Shown: positions 1 to 8,843 of the stretch, in pieces | Numbering within the stretch: position 1 is the stretch's first letter | Layout of the letters: every line of letters begins with the position of its first letter | DNA from: Corallococcus caeni | Lineage (GTDB): Bacteria; Myxococcota; Myxococcia; Myxococcales; Myxococcaceae | Length of the DNA: 64,000 bases | Assembly: GCF_036245865.1 (NCBI RefSeq) | Contig: NZ_BTTW01000004.1 | Location: forward strand, 62,001-126,000 | Reading direction: 5' to 3' | Made by a program: the position numbers and the translations under genes | The notes under the pieces: model-generated | Database searches by the model: none | Told to the model about the DNA's origin: nothing | Seen by the model: only the letters and a program-made list of their open reading frames with translations

Positions 1-3000
1 GCGCGAGCAGGCTGTTGTTCTCCGCGAGCGCCAGCTCACCCAGGCCCGCGTGCACGCCCGCGTGCTCCGGCGCCTGCTGCGCGGCGGCCTCCAGGAGCCC
101 GCGCGCGTCCGCGTTGCGGTGCTGCCGCAGGTACAGGCGGCCCAGGTACAGGCCCGCGTCCACCAGCTTCGGGTCGGCGGCGGTGGCGCGCTTGAAATGG
201 CCCTCCGCCTCCACGGGCTTGTCGAGCGCGTCCTCGATGCGGCCGTAGAGGTACGCGATGCGCGCCTCGTTGGGGAAGCTCTTGCTGGCGGCCTCCACGG
301 CGGTGAGCGCGTCCTGCATCTTGCCCGTCATCACCAGCGCGGTGATGTGGCCGTCCACGAACTCCAGGCTGCCGCTGTCCTCCGTCGCGAGCGAGGCGAA
401 GAGCGGCAGGGCGCCGTCGTAGGCGCGCTGCGAGCGCAGCACCTGGGCGAGCTGGGCCTTGATGAAGGCGGAGTCCGGGTTGTCCTTGTAGGCCGCCTGC
501 AGCTCGGCTTCCGCTTCCTTGGGCTTGAACTGCTGGAAGAGGGCCACGCCCTTGAGGCCGCGGGCGCGGGCGCGCTCGGCGGGCCCCAGCGCGTCCTGGA
601 GCTTCAGGGCGCTCTCCACGGCCTGGGCGCCCTGCTCGATGTTCGACTTGCGCACGAGCAGCTCCACCGCGGCCAGCTCCACCGCGGAGGCGGCGTGCTG
701 CGGATCCGCGGCGAGCGCGTCCGCGTAGGCCTTGGCGGCCTCGTCGGCCTTGCCCTGCGCCTGGTACAGGTTGCCCAGCGCGTGGTGGGCCTTGGCGGAC
801 TTGGGGTCCTTCTCCAGCACCTTCGTCAGCGTGGCGACGGCGTTGGGGATGTCCTTCTGCTGCGCGTAGGCCTCCGCCAGGAGGAACGCGAGCTCCAGGT
901 CGCCCTGGTTGTCCTCGCGGGTGGAGGCGTCCTGCAGGCGGGCCTGCGCCTCCGCGCCCTTGCGCTGGGTGAGCGCGATGGCGGCGGCGGTCTTGATGAC
1001 CTCCACGTTCTTCTCACCCAGCAGCTCGATGGCCTCCATGTGCGTGGTGCACGCGGTGAGGTCGGAGCGGTCTCCGTCCGCGTAGCGGCGCTGCAGGTAG
1101 GCCACGGACTGGCACCAGAGGGCGCGGACCTCCGGGTACTCCTTGGAGGCCAGCACCTGGGCGCTCTTCTTTCGCGCGTCCTTGTAGCTGGCGTAGGTGT
1201 CCGACAGCAGGTCCTTGCGCGCCTCCTCGACGAGCTTCGCCTCGGAGGAGCCGGCGGACACGCGGGCCGGGAAGAACTTGTGGCGGCCGAAGGCGCCGTA
1301 GCGGCCGGCCTCGAAGCTGGCGCCGGTGCCCAGCACGAGCACCGACACGCCCGCGGCGATGAAGACGGGCAGGCGCTTCTTCCACTTGGCCTCGGCGGCG
1401 CTGCGGTCCACGACGGACACCGCGGCCATGCGGCCTTCGTAGAGCTGGCGCAGCCGCTCCATGCTGGCCTGGGGGTTGGCCGGATCCGCGGCGCCCGCCG
1501 TCTCCGGCGCCGGCGCGCCCGGCGCGGCCGCGAGGGGCACGGCCTTGGACGGGCCCTCCATCAGCCGCTGGATGGCGGCGGCGAAGACGGGCACCGTGCC
1601 GATGGCGGACCACGCCTCCGAGTCTGGCGAGACGTCCTCGTTGCCCAGGAGCTGGCCGTCCTCGAGCATCTTGACGATGACGCCCTCTTCGAACGGGCCG
1701 AACATCTTCCCGGAGCGGCGGCGCACGTGGAAGCGCTTCACCGGCGCGCGGCTGCCGGCCTCCTTGCCGGCGCTGTCGTCGATGAAGCTGAGCATCTCCA
1801 GGCCGTCCGTGGGGCCCGCGGCGGGCGGGGGCGGCAGCGGCGCGGAGAGGTCCGCTTCCAGGTCATCCACGGGCGCGGCGGTGGGGTCGAACTCCAGCGC
1901 GTCCGGCAGGCCCGTGGCGGCCGAGGCCGGGACGGGCGAGGGGTCGCCGAAGTCCACGTCGCCGAAGTCCGTCGCGGGGTTGACGCGGGCCTGGGGCACG
2001 GCCGGAGCCGGGTCGCCGAAGTCCAACTGGAAGTCCGGAGCGGGCGGCGCGGCCGGAGGGGGCGACGTGAAGTCCACGGCGAACGGATCATCCGTGGGCA
2101 CGGGGGCCTGGCCGTACGCGGGGGCCTGGCCGTACGCGGGGGCGGGCGGCTCCGCGAAGTCGAAGGACACGGGCGAGGGCGCGGCGGGGGACGGCAGGTC
2201 CGAGAAGTCCATCGCCTGGGGCGAGGCGGGCGAGGGCAGGTCGGAGTAGTCCAGGCCGGGCGCGGGCGGCAGGGCGAAGGGGTCCTCGCTCGCGGAGGGC
2301 AGCCCGCCCAGGTCGTAGGACGGCGCGGAGGGCGGCGGGGGCAGGGCGAACGGGTCCGCGACGGGGGCCGGGGCCGCGTAGGCGGAGGGCGGCGGGAGGC
2401 CGAACGGATCCGCCTCGGGTTCGGCGGAGGGCGGGGCCAGGGCGAACGGATCCTCCGGCGGGGGCTCGCCGTAGCCGTAGGTCTGCGGATGGGCGCGCGA
2501 CGCCGCCGGGCCGTGGGCGTTGGCCGGGTCGTTGATGTCGAAGGTGAAGGCGTCCTCGGGCGCGGCCTGCGCGGGGGCGGGCAGGTTGCCGTCGTCCGCG
2601 AAGTCGAAGTCGGGCGTGCCGAAGTCGGCCTCGGGGGCGGGCGGGGCGGCGGCGATGGGGTCTTCGGAGAAGTCGAAGTCGCGCGCGGTGCTGGCGGGCT
2701 CGTTCGAGCCGTAGGCGACGGGCGCGGCGGGCTCGCGGTAGGCGTCGGTGGGGACGGGGATGGCGACGACGCGGGTCACGTCCTCGCGCGGCTCGGAGAA
2801 GTCGCTGGTGTCGAGCGAGGAGAACTCGCCGCTGCCCACCTCCGAGAAGTCGTCCTCCGCGGCCATGGGCGCGGGGGCCGGCGGCGCGGCGTCCATGTCG
2901 AAGCTGAACGAGTCGTCCGGGAGGGCCATCGGCGCGCCAGGGCCCGAGTCGAGCGAGATGGCGCGGGGCGCGGCCACGCCCGGCGAGGCGAACGCGGCGG

Positions 3001-4027
3001 ACGGGATTTCGTCGTCGAAGGAGAACGGATCCTCGGGGACGGGCGGCGCGGCGTTGCCCGGCAGCGGGATGGCGGCGGCGCGCGGAGCGGCCGTGCCCGG
3101 CAGCGGGATGGCGGTGGACTGGGGCGCGGCGCTCCCGGGCAGCGGGATGGCCGCGGCGCGAGGGGCGGCCGCACCGGGCAGCGGAATCGCGGAGCCCGCG
3201 CTCATCGGAATGGCGGCGGCGGCGGGAGCGGCGGTACCCGGCAGCGGGATGGCGGCGGACTGAGGCGCGGCGCTCCCGGGCAGCGGAATCGCGGCGGAGG
3301 CGGGAGAGGCGGTACCCGGCAGCGGGATGGCGGCGGCGCGCGGAGCGGCCGTGCCCGGAAGCGGGATGGCCTGACCGGCACCCATCGGAATGGCGGCGGG
3401 CGCGGCGCTGCCCGGCAGCGGGATGGCGGCGGACTGGGGCGCGGCGGTGCCAGGCAGCGGAATCGCGGCGGACTGCGGAGCCGTATTGCCGGGAGGCGAA
3501 GCAGCGGCGCGAGGCGCGGCGGTGCCGGGGAGCGGAATGGCGGCGGACTGGGGCGCGGCGCTTCCGGGCAGCGGGATGGCGGCCGGCTGCGGCGCGGCAT
3601 GGCCCGGCAGTGGAATCGCGGCGGACGGGGGCGCGGCGTTACCGGGCAGCGGGATGGCGGCCTGCGGCGCGGCGGCGCGGGGCGCGGCACTCCCAGGCAG
3701 CGGAATCGCGGCGGACTGGGGCGCGGCGCTCCCGGGCAACGGGATGGCGGCGGACTGGGGCGCGGCGGTGCCGGGGAGCGGAATCGCGGCGGGCTGCGGC
3801 GCGGCGGTGCCGGGGAGCGGAATCGCGGCGGACTGAGGCGCGGCGGTGCCGGGCAGCGGAATCGCGGCGGGCTGCGGCGCGGCCTCGGGGGCTTCAGCGC
3901 CCGCGCCTTCGGCCTTGATGGGGAACGTGGTCTGGCACCGGGCGCACTTCAGCTTCGCGCCGCCGGGCGGGATCCGCCTGTCATCGATGTTGTAATTCGT
4001 CTGGCACGACGGGCAGGAGACTTTCAT
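1..4027 (-). CDS. Giant zinc-ribbon / Pro-repeat / GYF / TM / TPR protein (3' end outside window)
   Basis: At least 1342 codons, running off the left edge. The start is the ATG at 4027, directly followed by an MJ0042-type zinc ribbon (CPSC at residues 5-8, CARC at about 28-31). Then come a Pro/Ala-rich region with about 20 IPLPG repeats (roughly residues 45-325), an acidic Phe/Asp/Pro-rich linker with DPFAL-type motifs, a GYF_2-like domain (about 763-830, with GKMFGPFEEG), one transmembrane helix (about 882-902, VFIAAGVSVLVLGTGA) and a TPR array to the edge. By topology the ribbon, linker and GYF domain are cytoplasmic and the TPRs periplasmic. The cytoplasmic half resembles that of M. xanthus AgmX/GltJ, but GltJ is not known for a C-terminal TPR array. 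A role in signalling or in assembling an envelope machine is inference. It diverges from the amine oxidase gene at 4255. Confidence 0.85.
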   Translation of the reverse strand, partial: MKVSCPSCQTNYNIDDRRIPPGGAKLKCARCQTTFPIKAEGAGAEAPEAAPQPAAIPLPGTAAPQSAAIPLPGTAAPQPAAIPLPGTAAPQSAAIPLPGSAAPQSAAIPLPGSAAPRAAAPQAAIPLPGNAAPPSAAIPLPGHAAPQPAAIPLPGSAAPQSAAIPLPGTAAPRAAASPPGNTAPQSAAIPLPGTAAPQSAAIPLPGSAAPAAIPMGAGQAIPLPGTAAPRAAAIPLPGTASPASAAIPLPGSAAPQSAAIPLPGTAAPAAAAIPMSAGSAIPLPGAAAPRAAAIPLPGSAAPQSTAIPLPGTAAPRAAAIPLPGNAAPPVPEDPFSFDDEIPSAAFASPGVAAPRAISLDSGPGAPMALPDDSFSFDMDAAPPAPAPMAAEDDFSEVGSGEFSSLDTSDFSEPREDVTRVVAIPVPTDAYREPAAPVAYGSNEPASTARDFDFSEDPIAAAPPAPEADFGTPDFDFADDGNLPAPAQAAPEDAFTFDINDPANAHGPAASRAHPQTYGYGEPPPEDPFALAPPSAEPEADPFGLPPPSAYAAPAPVADPFALPPPPSAPSYDLGGLPSASEDPFALPPAPGLDYSDLPSPASPQAMDFSDLPSPAAPSPVSFDFAEPPAPAYGQAPAYGQAPVPTDDPFAVDFTSPPPAAPPAPDFQLDFGDPAPAVPQARVNPATDFGDVDFGDPSPVPASAATGLPDALEFDPTAAPVDDLEADLSAPLPPPPAAGPTDGLEMLSFIDDSAGKEAGSRAPVKRFHVRRRSGKMFGPFEEGVIVKMLEDGQLLGNEDVSPDSEAWSAIGTVPVFAAAIQRLMEGPSKAVPLAAAPGAPAPETAGAADPANPQASMERLRQLYEGRMAAVSVVDRSAAEAKWKKRLPVFIAAGVSVLVLGTGASFEAGRYGAFGRHKFFPARVSAGSSEAKLVEEARKDLLSDTYASYKDARKKSAQVLASKEYPEVRALWCQSVAYLQRRYADGDRSDLTACTTHMEAIELLGEKNVEVIKTAAAIALTQRKGAEAQARLQDASTREDNQGDLELAFLLAEAYAQQKDIPNAVATLTKVLEKDPKSAKAHHALGNLYQAQGKADEAAKAYADALAADPQHAASAVELAAVELLVRKSNIEQGAQAVESALKLQDALGPAERARARGLKGVALFQQFKPKEAEAELQAAYKDNPDSAFIKAQLAQVLRSQRAYDGALPLFASLATEDSGSLEFVDGHITALVMTGKMQDALTAVEAASKSFPNEARIAYLYGRIEDALDKPVEAEGHFKRATAADPKLVDAGLYLGRLYLRQHRNADARGLLEAAAQQAPEHAGVHAGLGELALAENNSLLA
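3054..3893. repeat. In-frame IPLPG-coding repeats
   Basis: Degenerate tandem units of 36 or 42 bp (12 or 14 codons) each encode AAIPLPG(T/S)AAPQ or a close variant on the minus strand. About 20 IPLPG cores are visible, with occasional IPMSAG or IPMGAG variants. All spacings are multiples of three, so this is a protein repeat and not a CRISPR or intergenic array. Such a tract is prone to slippage and to assembly error. Confidence 0.85.
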
Positions 4028-4254
4028 TGTTTTCCTTCGACGAGACCGGCTGGCGCGCGCACGCGCAATGACGGGGGCGGTGCGGTGGTCCGCGCGGCGC
4101 GTGCAGGCTAGCAGAGCCGTTTCAAGCCCGGAAAGAACGAGACCCCAAGGCGCACCGCCGTCACCCAGGCGGGCAGGAGGGCGGGCGCCCGCCAACACCA
4201 ACAGTGTGCGTCCCTTTTCCAGGGGACCGCCCGTGATGGTAGACCCGGCGGGTC

Positions 4255-5568
4255 ATGGATCCCATCGTCATCCTCGGAGCGGGCCTGGCGGGCCTGTCCA
4301 CCGCGCACTTCCTCAAGCGCCCCTGGCGCCTCATCGAGAAGTCCGACCGGGTCGGAGGCCTCATCAAGACCGAGGTCATCGACGGGTGTTACTTCGACCC
4401 CACCGGCCACTGGCTCCACCTGCGCGACCCGGAGATCCAGGAGCTGGTCAATACGCTCTGGCTCCCGGACCAGCTGGTGCGCATCCAGCGCCGCGCCGCC
4501 GTGTTCTCGCGCGACACCTTCACCCGCTTCCCCTACCAGGTGAACACCCACGGGCTGCCGCCGGAGGTCGTCGCGGAGAACCTGGTCGGCTACGTGGAGG
4601 CCATCTACGGGGAGAAGGGCCGCGCCCTGCGCGAGCGCGACCCCGTGAACTTCGAGGAGTTCATCCTCCGCTACATGGGCGAGGGCTTCGCGAAGAACTT
4701 CATGCTGCCCTACAACCAGAAGCTCTGGACCGTGCACCCGCGCGAGATGTCCGCCGCGTGGGTCGGCCGGTTCGTGCCGCGCCCCACCCTCAAGGAGGTC
4801 GTGGACGGGGCGCTCGGCGCGGGCAGTGATCAGCTGGGCTACAACGCGTCGTTCCTCTACCCGCGCGAGGGAGGCATCGAGAGCCTGGCGCGCGCGATGA
4901 AGCAGCACCTGACGGGCGGCGAGCTGAGCGTGCGCACCGAGCCCGTCTCCATCGACTGGAAGGCGAAGCAGGTCGCGCTGTCGGACGGCCGCACCGTGCC
5001 GTACTCGGGGCTGGTGTCCTCCATCGCGCTGCCCCTGCTGGTGGACCTCATCGGGAAGGGCGCCTCCGGCGTGCCGGACGAGGTGCGGGCCGCGGCGAAG
5101 CGCCTGCGCGCCTTCATCGTCACGTACGTGTGCGTGGGGGCCCGGGGCGCGAACCGCCAGCCGTGGCACTGGATCTACCTGCCGGAGCCGGAGTTCCACT
5201 CGTACCGCATCGGGGCGCCGTCGGCGGTGTACGCGCCCCTGGCCCCTGCCGACACGGCCAGCTTCTCCGTGGAGTTCAGCCACCACGGCGAGCTGTCCGT
5301 GGCGGACGCGGAGAAGTACGCGGTGGAGGACCTGGTGCGCTCGCGGATGATCCATTCAGCGGACGACATCCTCTTCGCCCGGGGGCGCGAGATTCCCAAC
5401 GCGTACGTCCTCTACGACGACGCCTACGGCCCCGCGATGGCGGAGGTGAACCGTTTCCTGGAGCACGCGGGCATCCTCACGGCGGGGCGCTACGGGAAGT
5501 GGGAGTACTCCTCCATGGAGGACGCCATCCTGGGCGGGCGGGCCTGCGCCCGGACGCTGAACGGCTGA
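4255..5568 (+). CDS. NAD(P)/FAD-dependent amine oxidase / protoporphyrinogen-oxidase-like protein
   Basis: The 437-residue protein opens with a dinucleotide-binding signature (VILGAGLAGLSTAHFL, residues 4-19), an acidic residue ending the second strand (IEKSDRVGGL) and the GGL pattern of flavin amine oxidases. The family includes protoporphyrinogen oxidase, phytoene desaturase and UDP-galactopyranose-mutase-like proteins. The C-terminal GRYGKWEYSSMEDAILGG resembles the second FAD-contacting segment. It is the first gene of a co-directional trio with a glycosyltransferase (78 bp on) and a polysaccharide deacetylase, so a role in modifying a sugar or lipid-linked sugar is more likely than heme synthesis. 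The exact substrate cannot be read from the sequence. Confidence 0.85.
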   Translation: MDPIVILGAGLAGLSTAHFLKRPWRLIEKSDRVGGLIKTEVIDGCYFDPTGHWLHLRDPEIQELVNTLWLPDQLVRIQRRAAVFSRDTFTRFPYQVNTHGLPPEVVAENLVGYVEAIYGEKGRALRERDPVNFEEFILRYMGEGFAKNFMLPYNQKLWTVHPREMSAAWVGRFVPRPTLKEVVDGALGAGSDQLGYNASFLYPREGGIESLARAMKQHLTGGELSVRTEPVSIDWKAKQVALSDGRTVPYSGLVSSIALPLLVDLIGKGASGVPDEVRAAAKRLRAFIVTYVCVGARGANRQPWHWIYLPEPEFHSYRIGAPSAVYAPLAPADTASFSVEFSHHGELSVADAEKYAVEDLVRSRMIHSADDILFARGREIPNAYVLYDDAYGPAMAEVNRFLEHAGILTAGRYGKWEYSSMEDAILGGRACARTLNG

Positions 5569-5646
5569 CGCAGGGAGTCGTCTCCTGTCGACGGTGGTCC
5601 GGGGCCGTGCTAGGCCCCGAGGCCTTCCCTTCGCATCTCCGGACCC

Positions 5647-6357
5647 ATGGCCCTGCACCTCTCCGTCGTCATCCCCGTCTACAACGAGGAGTCCATCATC
5701 GCCCAGGCAGCCGAAGAGCTGCGCCAGGGGCTGGATGCTCGCGGGCTCGACTACGAAATCATCTTCGCGGAGAACGGCTCGCGCGACGCGACGCCCCGGC
5801 TCCTGGAAGAGCTCTGCTCCAAGAACCCGCGCCTGCGCTGGTTCCACTCGGAGACGCCCAACTACGGCGTGGCGCTCAAGGCCGGCATCCTCAAGGCCCG
5901 GGGCACCTACGTGGTCTGCGATGAAATCGACCTGTGCGACCTGACCTTCTATGACGCGGCGCTGCCCCGGCTGGAGCGCGGCGAGGCGGACATGGTCGTG
6001 GGCTCCAAGGCGGCCAAGGGCGCGAGCGACCAGCGTCCCCTCATCCGCCGCGCGGCCACGCGGGTGCACAACAAGCTCCTGCGCGTGGCGCTGGGCTTCC
6101 AGGGCACGGACACGCACGGCCTGAAGGCGTTCCGCCGGGAAGCGCTCCTGCCCGTCATCCAGAAGTGCGTGGTGGACATGGACGTGTTCGCCAGCGAGTT
6201 CGTCATCCGCGCGTGGCGTGAGGGGCTCAATGTCATGGAGATCCCCATCCAGCTCCATGAGAAGCGCCAGCCGTCCATCCACCTGTTCAAGCGCGTGCCC
6301 AACGTGCTCAAGAACGTGGGCAAGCTGTTCTACGTCATCCGCGTCCGCGGGACCTGA
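5647..6357 (+). CDS. Family 2 glycosyltransferase (dolichyl-phosphate mannosyltransferase-like)
   Basis: 236 residues with a GT-A fold. It begins LSVVIPVYNEE (residues 5-15), followed by FAENGSRD, which is the nucleotide-sugar-binding region, and CDEIDLCD near residue 91 in place of the DxD metal motif. It has no transmembrane helices, which fits a DPM1-like cytoplasmic enzyme that passes a sugar to a polyprenyl phosphate. The gene ends 15 bp before the deacetylase gene, whose ribosome-binding site lies in that gap, so the two are probably translated from one message. A GT2 next to a NodB-type deacetylase recalls the ArnC/ArnD pairing in concept, but the substrate is unknown. Confidence 0.88.
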   Translation: MALHLSVVIPVYNEESIIAQAAEELRQGLDARGLDYEIIFAENGSRDATPRLLEELCSKNPRLRWFHSETPNYGVALKAGILKARGTYVVCDEIDLCDLTFYDAALPRLERGEADMVVGSKAAKGASDQRPLIRRAATRVHNKLLRVALGFQGTDTHGLKAFRREALLPVIQKCVVDMDVFASEFVIRAWREGLNVMEIPIQLHEKRQPSIHLFKRVPNVLKNVGKLFYVIRVRGT

Positions 6358-6372
6358 GCGGAGGTTGGCCCC

Positions 6373-7320
6373 ATGACGGCAGCGCGACTGGCGTCCATCT
6401 CCGTCGACCTGGATTCGCTGCCGCACTACTGCCGGATCCACGGGCTGCCGGAGTCGCTGCTGGACGAGCGCGCGCGGACGCTGATCCACCGCGTGGCGGT
6501 GCCGCGCTTCCTGGAGCTGTTCGCGGCGGTGGGCGTGCCCGGGACGTTCTTCGTCATCGGCGAGGACCTGGAGGCGGACCCCGGCGCGGCGGACGGCATG
6601 CGGCGCGCCCACGCGGCGGGCGTGGAGGTGGCCAGCCACAGCCACGCTCATGACTACGCGCTCACCCGGCGGGGACCGGACGCCATCGCGCAGGACCTGG
6701 CGCGCGCGGACGCGGCCATCCTGGACGCCGTGGGCGTGCGGCCCTCCGGCTTCCGGGCCCCGGGCTACACGCTGAACGCGGACCTGTACGCGGCCACCGT
6801 GGCACAGGGGTACCGGTATGGTTCCTCCGCGTTTCCGGCGGCGCCGTACTACGCGGCGAAGGCGGCGGTGATGGGGGCGCTCGCGGCGCTGGGGCGGCCA
6901 TCGCGCTCCGTGCTGGACACCCCGCGCGTGCTGCTGGCGCCGCGCGTGCCGTACCGGCCGGACCCCGCGCAGCCGTACCGTCGCGGTTCCGGCCCGGTGC
7001 TGGAGCTGCCCATGACGGTGACGCCGGTGGTGCGCTTCCCGTTCATCGGCACGTTCGCGACGACGCTGCCTCGCGGCACGATGCGCGCCGCGTACCGCAC
7101 GTGCCGGGCGGATGCCTTCTTCAACTTCGAACTGCACGGTGTCGACGTGCTGGACGCCACGGACGGCATCCCGCCGGAGCTGGTGCGCCAGCAGCGCGAC
7201 CTGCGCGTGAGCGCCGCGAAGAAGGTGGAGCGGCTGCGCGACATCTTCCAGTGGCTCAAGGACGACTTCGACGTCGTCACCCTGCGCGACGCGGCGGGGC
7301 GGCTGGCCGCGTCGCTCTGA
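6373..7320 (+). CDS. Polysaccharide deacetylase family protein (NodB/CE4)
   Basis: 315 residues. Recognisable CE4 motifs are SVDLDS (motif 1, residues 9-14, with the catalytic Asp pair as DLD), HSHAHD (motif 2, metal-binding histidines, about residue 93) and FRAPGY (motif 3, about residue 127). No signal peptide is seen, so a cytoplasmic substrate such as a lipid-linked sugar is plausible. GGAGG at 6360-6364 sits 8 bp before the ATG. It is the last gene of the oxidase-glycosyltransferase-deacetylase set and is convergent with the DUF2252 gene, whose stop codon follows immediately. N-deacetylation of an acetamido sugar is the family activity; the specific polymer is not identifiable. Confidence 0.88.
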   Translation: MTAARLASISVDLDSLPHYCRIHGLPESLLDERARTLIHRVAVPRFLELFAAVGVPGTFFVIGEDLEADPGAADGMRRAHAAGVEVASHSHAHDYALTRRGPDAIAQDLARADAAILDAVGVRPSGFRAPGYTLNADLYAATVAQGYRYGSSAFPAAPYYAAKAAVMGALAALGRPSRSVLDTPRVLLAPRVPYRPDPAQPYRRGSGPVLELPMTVTPVVRFPFIGTFATTLPRGTMRAAYRTCRADAFFNFELHGVDVLDATDGIPPELVRQQRDLRVSAAKKVERLRDIFQWLKDDFDVVTLRDAAGRLAASL

Positions 7321-8751
7321 TCAGCGCGCGGCCTTCAGCGCCTTCCAGTCCGCCTCCGCTTGATCCGCGTAGGCCTGCGCGAAGGCGACCAGCCGCTTCG
7401 TGGCCTCCTTCGTGTCGCCGCCCACCCAGTCCTCCAGGCGCGCGGCCTGCGCCTGCGTGTGGCCGTGGGCCCGGGCCAGCACGACGCCCGCCTGCTCGAA
7501 GGTGGAGCGCAGGGCCTTCTTCTTCCCGAGCACGGCGTCGTCCAGCTTGTCCTTCTCCGGCTCCACCTCGCGCACGAGGAAGGCCCGGCCGCCCATGTTC
7601 ACCGCGCCCGTGAGCGGGTTCACCGCGCCGCCCAGCTCCTGCTGCGCCTTCACCACGTCCGCGCCGTTCGCGGGCACCGGCGGCGACGTGACGCCGGAGG
7701 CGAGCAGCTCCTTCAGCTCCAGCAGCACGGGCGGCGCCTTCGGATCCGCCGCGCCCACGAGCACGTAGTCGCGCTCCAGGCCGTAGCTGCTGCCCCCCGC
7801 GTCCAGCCGCGCGGCCAGGTCCAGCACCTTCAGGGGCACGGCCACGCCCTCCGTGCCGTCCAGCGTCTTCTCGTACGACGCCAGCGCCGTGCGCACCGCC
7901 GACTTGCGCTCCGCGTCCAGCGGCTTGAGCGTGTCCGACTTGAGGAAGTGGGGCCCCTTCGCGCCGTCGAGCTTCACGTACCTGGACAGCAGGTCCTTCG
8001 TGGACGTGTCGCGCGCCTTTCCGATGAGGTCCTTCACCGCGCCGGAGGACTCCTTCTTGTCCAGGAAGGCCCCGGGGTTCGCGTCACCGCCCGCCAGCAG
8101 CTCCAGCGTCTCGAAGTAGTTCTTCGCGAGCGCCTCCACCGCCCGGGTCTGCTCGCTGGAGGACAGCCCTGCCTCGCGCGCGGTGAGGACGGCGCTGGTG
8201 GCCAGGCGCGTGAGGTCCGCCTCCGGCGACGCCGTGCCCGTCTGGTCGAAGTCGTTGAGCCCCCACACCGCCTTGCCCTCCGGGCCCCGGAACGTGCCCA
8301 GGTTGCCCACGTGCGCGTCGCCCACCACCCGGATGTCCGGCGCGGGCCGGTCCGTCAGCCGTGCTTCCCGGGCGTACGGGCCCCGCAGGTCCGCCTGGAA
8401 CAGGGCGGGCATGGCGCGGAACAGGGCGGACGGGCTCTCGCGCATCTGCGCCAGCTTCTCCTTCAGGCGCGCGGGCGGCAGCTCCAGGCGCGCGTTGAAG
8501 TCCCGCACGAAGGCCACCGCCCCGGCGGGCTCGCGCTCCAGGCCGGGCGCCCGGGCCCGCTGGGGCACCGCCGTGTTCACCGCCAGGGTGTTGCCCGTCC
8601 GTGACGGGGTGGCCTGGGGCTGGAAGTCGCTGACGTTGGACGGCAGCCGGCCCGCGGACACCCCGGAGGCGAGCGTCAGCACCGTGGCGGCGACGGTGGA
8701 GCCGGGGGCGGACGTCCGGGAGGGGGGCGAGGGCTTGGGCGGGATGCGCAT
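7321..8751 (-). CDS. DUF2252 family protein
   Basis: 476 residues. DUF2252 hallmarks are present: RESPSALFRA (about 104-113), a GDAHVGNLGTF segment (about 144-154) and GLNDFDQT (about 164-171). The last two resemble the catalytic and metal-binding segments of aminoglycoside-phosphotransferase/kinase-like folds, so a phosphotransfer role has been suspected for the family, but no activity is established. The first 70 residues are low-complexity and Ser/Pro/Thr-rich and may be a disordered extension or mis-started; no clear lipobox is seen. The neighbours on either side face away from it and give no functional link. Confidence 0.85.
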   Translation of the reverse strand: MRIPPKPSPPSRTSAPGSTVAATVLTLASGVSAGRLPSNVSDFQPQATPSRTGNTLAVNTAVPQRARAPGLEREPAGAVAFVRDFNARLELPPARLKEKLAQMRESPSALFRAMPALFQADLRGPYAREARLTDRPAPDIRVVGDAHVGNLGTFRGPEGKAVWGLNDFDQTGTASPEADLTRLATSAVLTAREAGLSSSEQTRAVEALAKNYFETLELLAGGDANPGAFLDKKESSGAVKDLIGKARDTSTKDLLSRYVKLDGAKGPHFLKSDTLKPLDAERKSAVRTALASYEKTLDGTEGVAVPLKVLDLAARLDAGGSSYGLERDYVLVGAADPKAPPVLLELKELLASGVTSPPVPANGADVVKAQQELGGAVNPLTGAVNMGGRAFLVREVEPEKDKLDDAVLGKKKALRSTFEQAGVVLARAHGHTQAQAARLEDWVGGDTKEATKRLVAFAQAYADQAEADWKALKAAR

Positions 8752-8843
8752 GGGGGACCTTCCGGCGGATTATCGTCAGAAGGGGGGCGCGGGTTGTCCA
8801 GCGCACTCCCGGTGTGCATGCCGGGGTGCTAAGGAGCCAGCCC

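Noticed and set aside
3054-3893. CRISPR array
   Set aside because: Units are 36 or 42 bp, in frame, without distinct spacers, and encode a Pro-rich protein tract.
50-4111. Long open frame on the plus strand antisense to the zinc-ribbon/TPR gene
   Set aside because: Amino acid composition is Arg/Gly-rich with no domain; the minus-strand frame has a zinc ribbon, GYF-like domain, TM and TPRs. It is a high-GC shadow.
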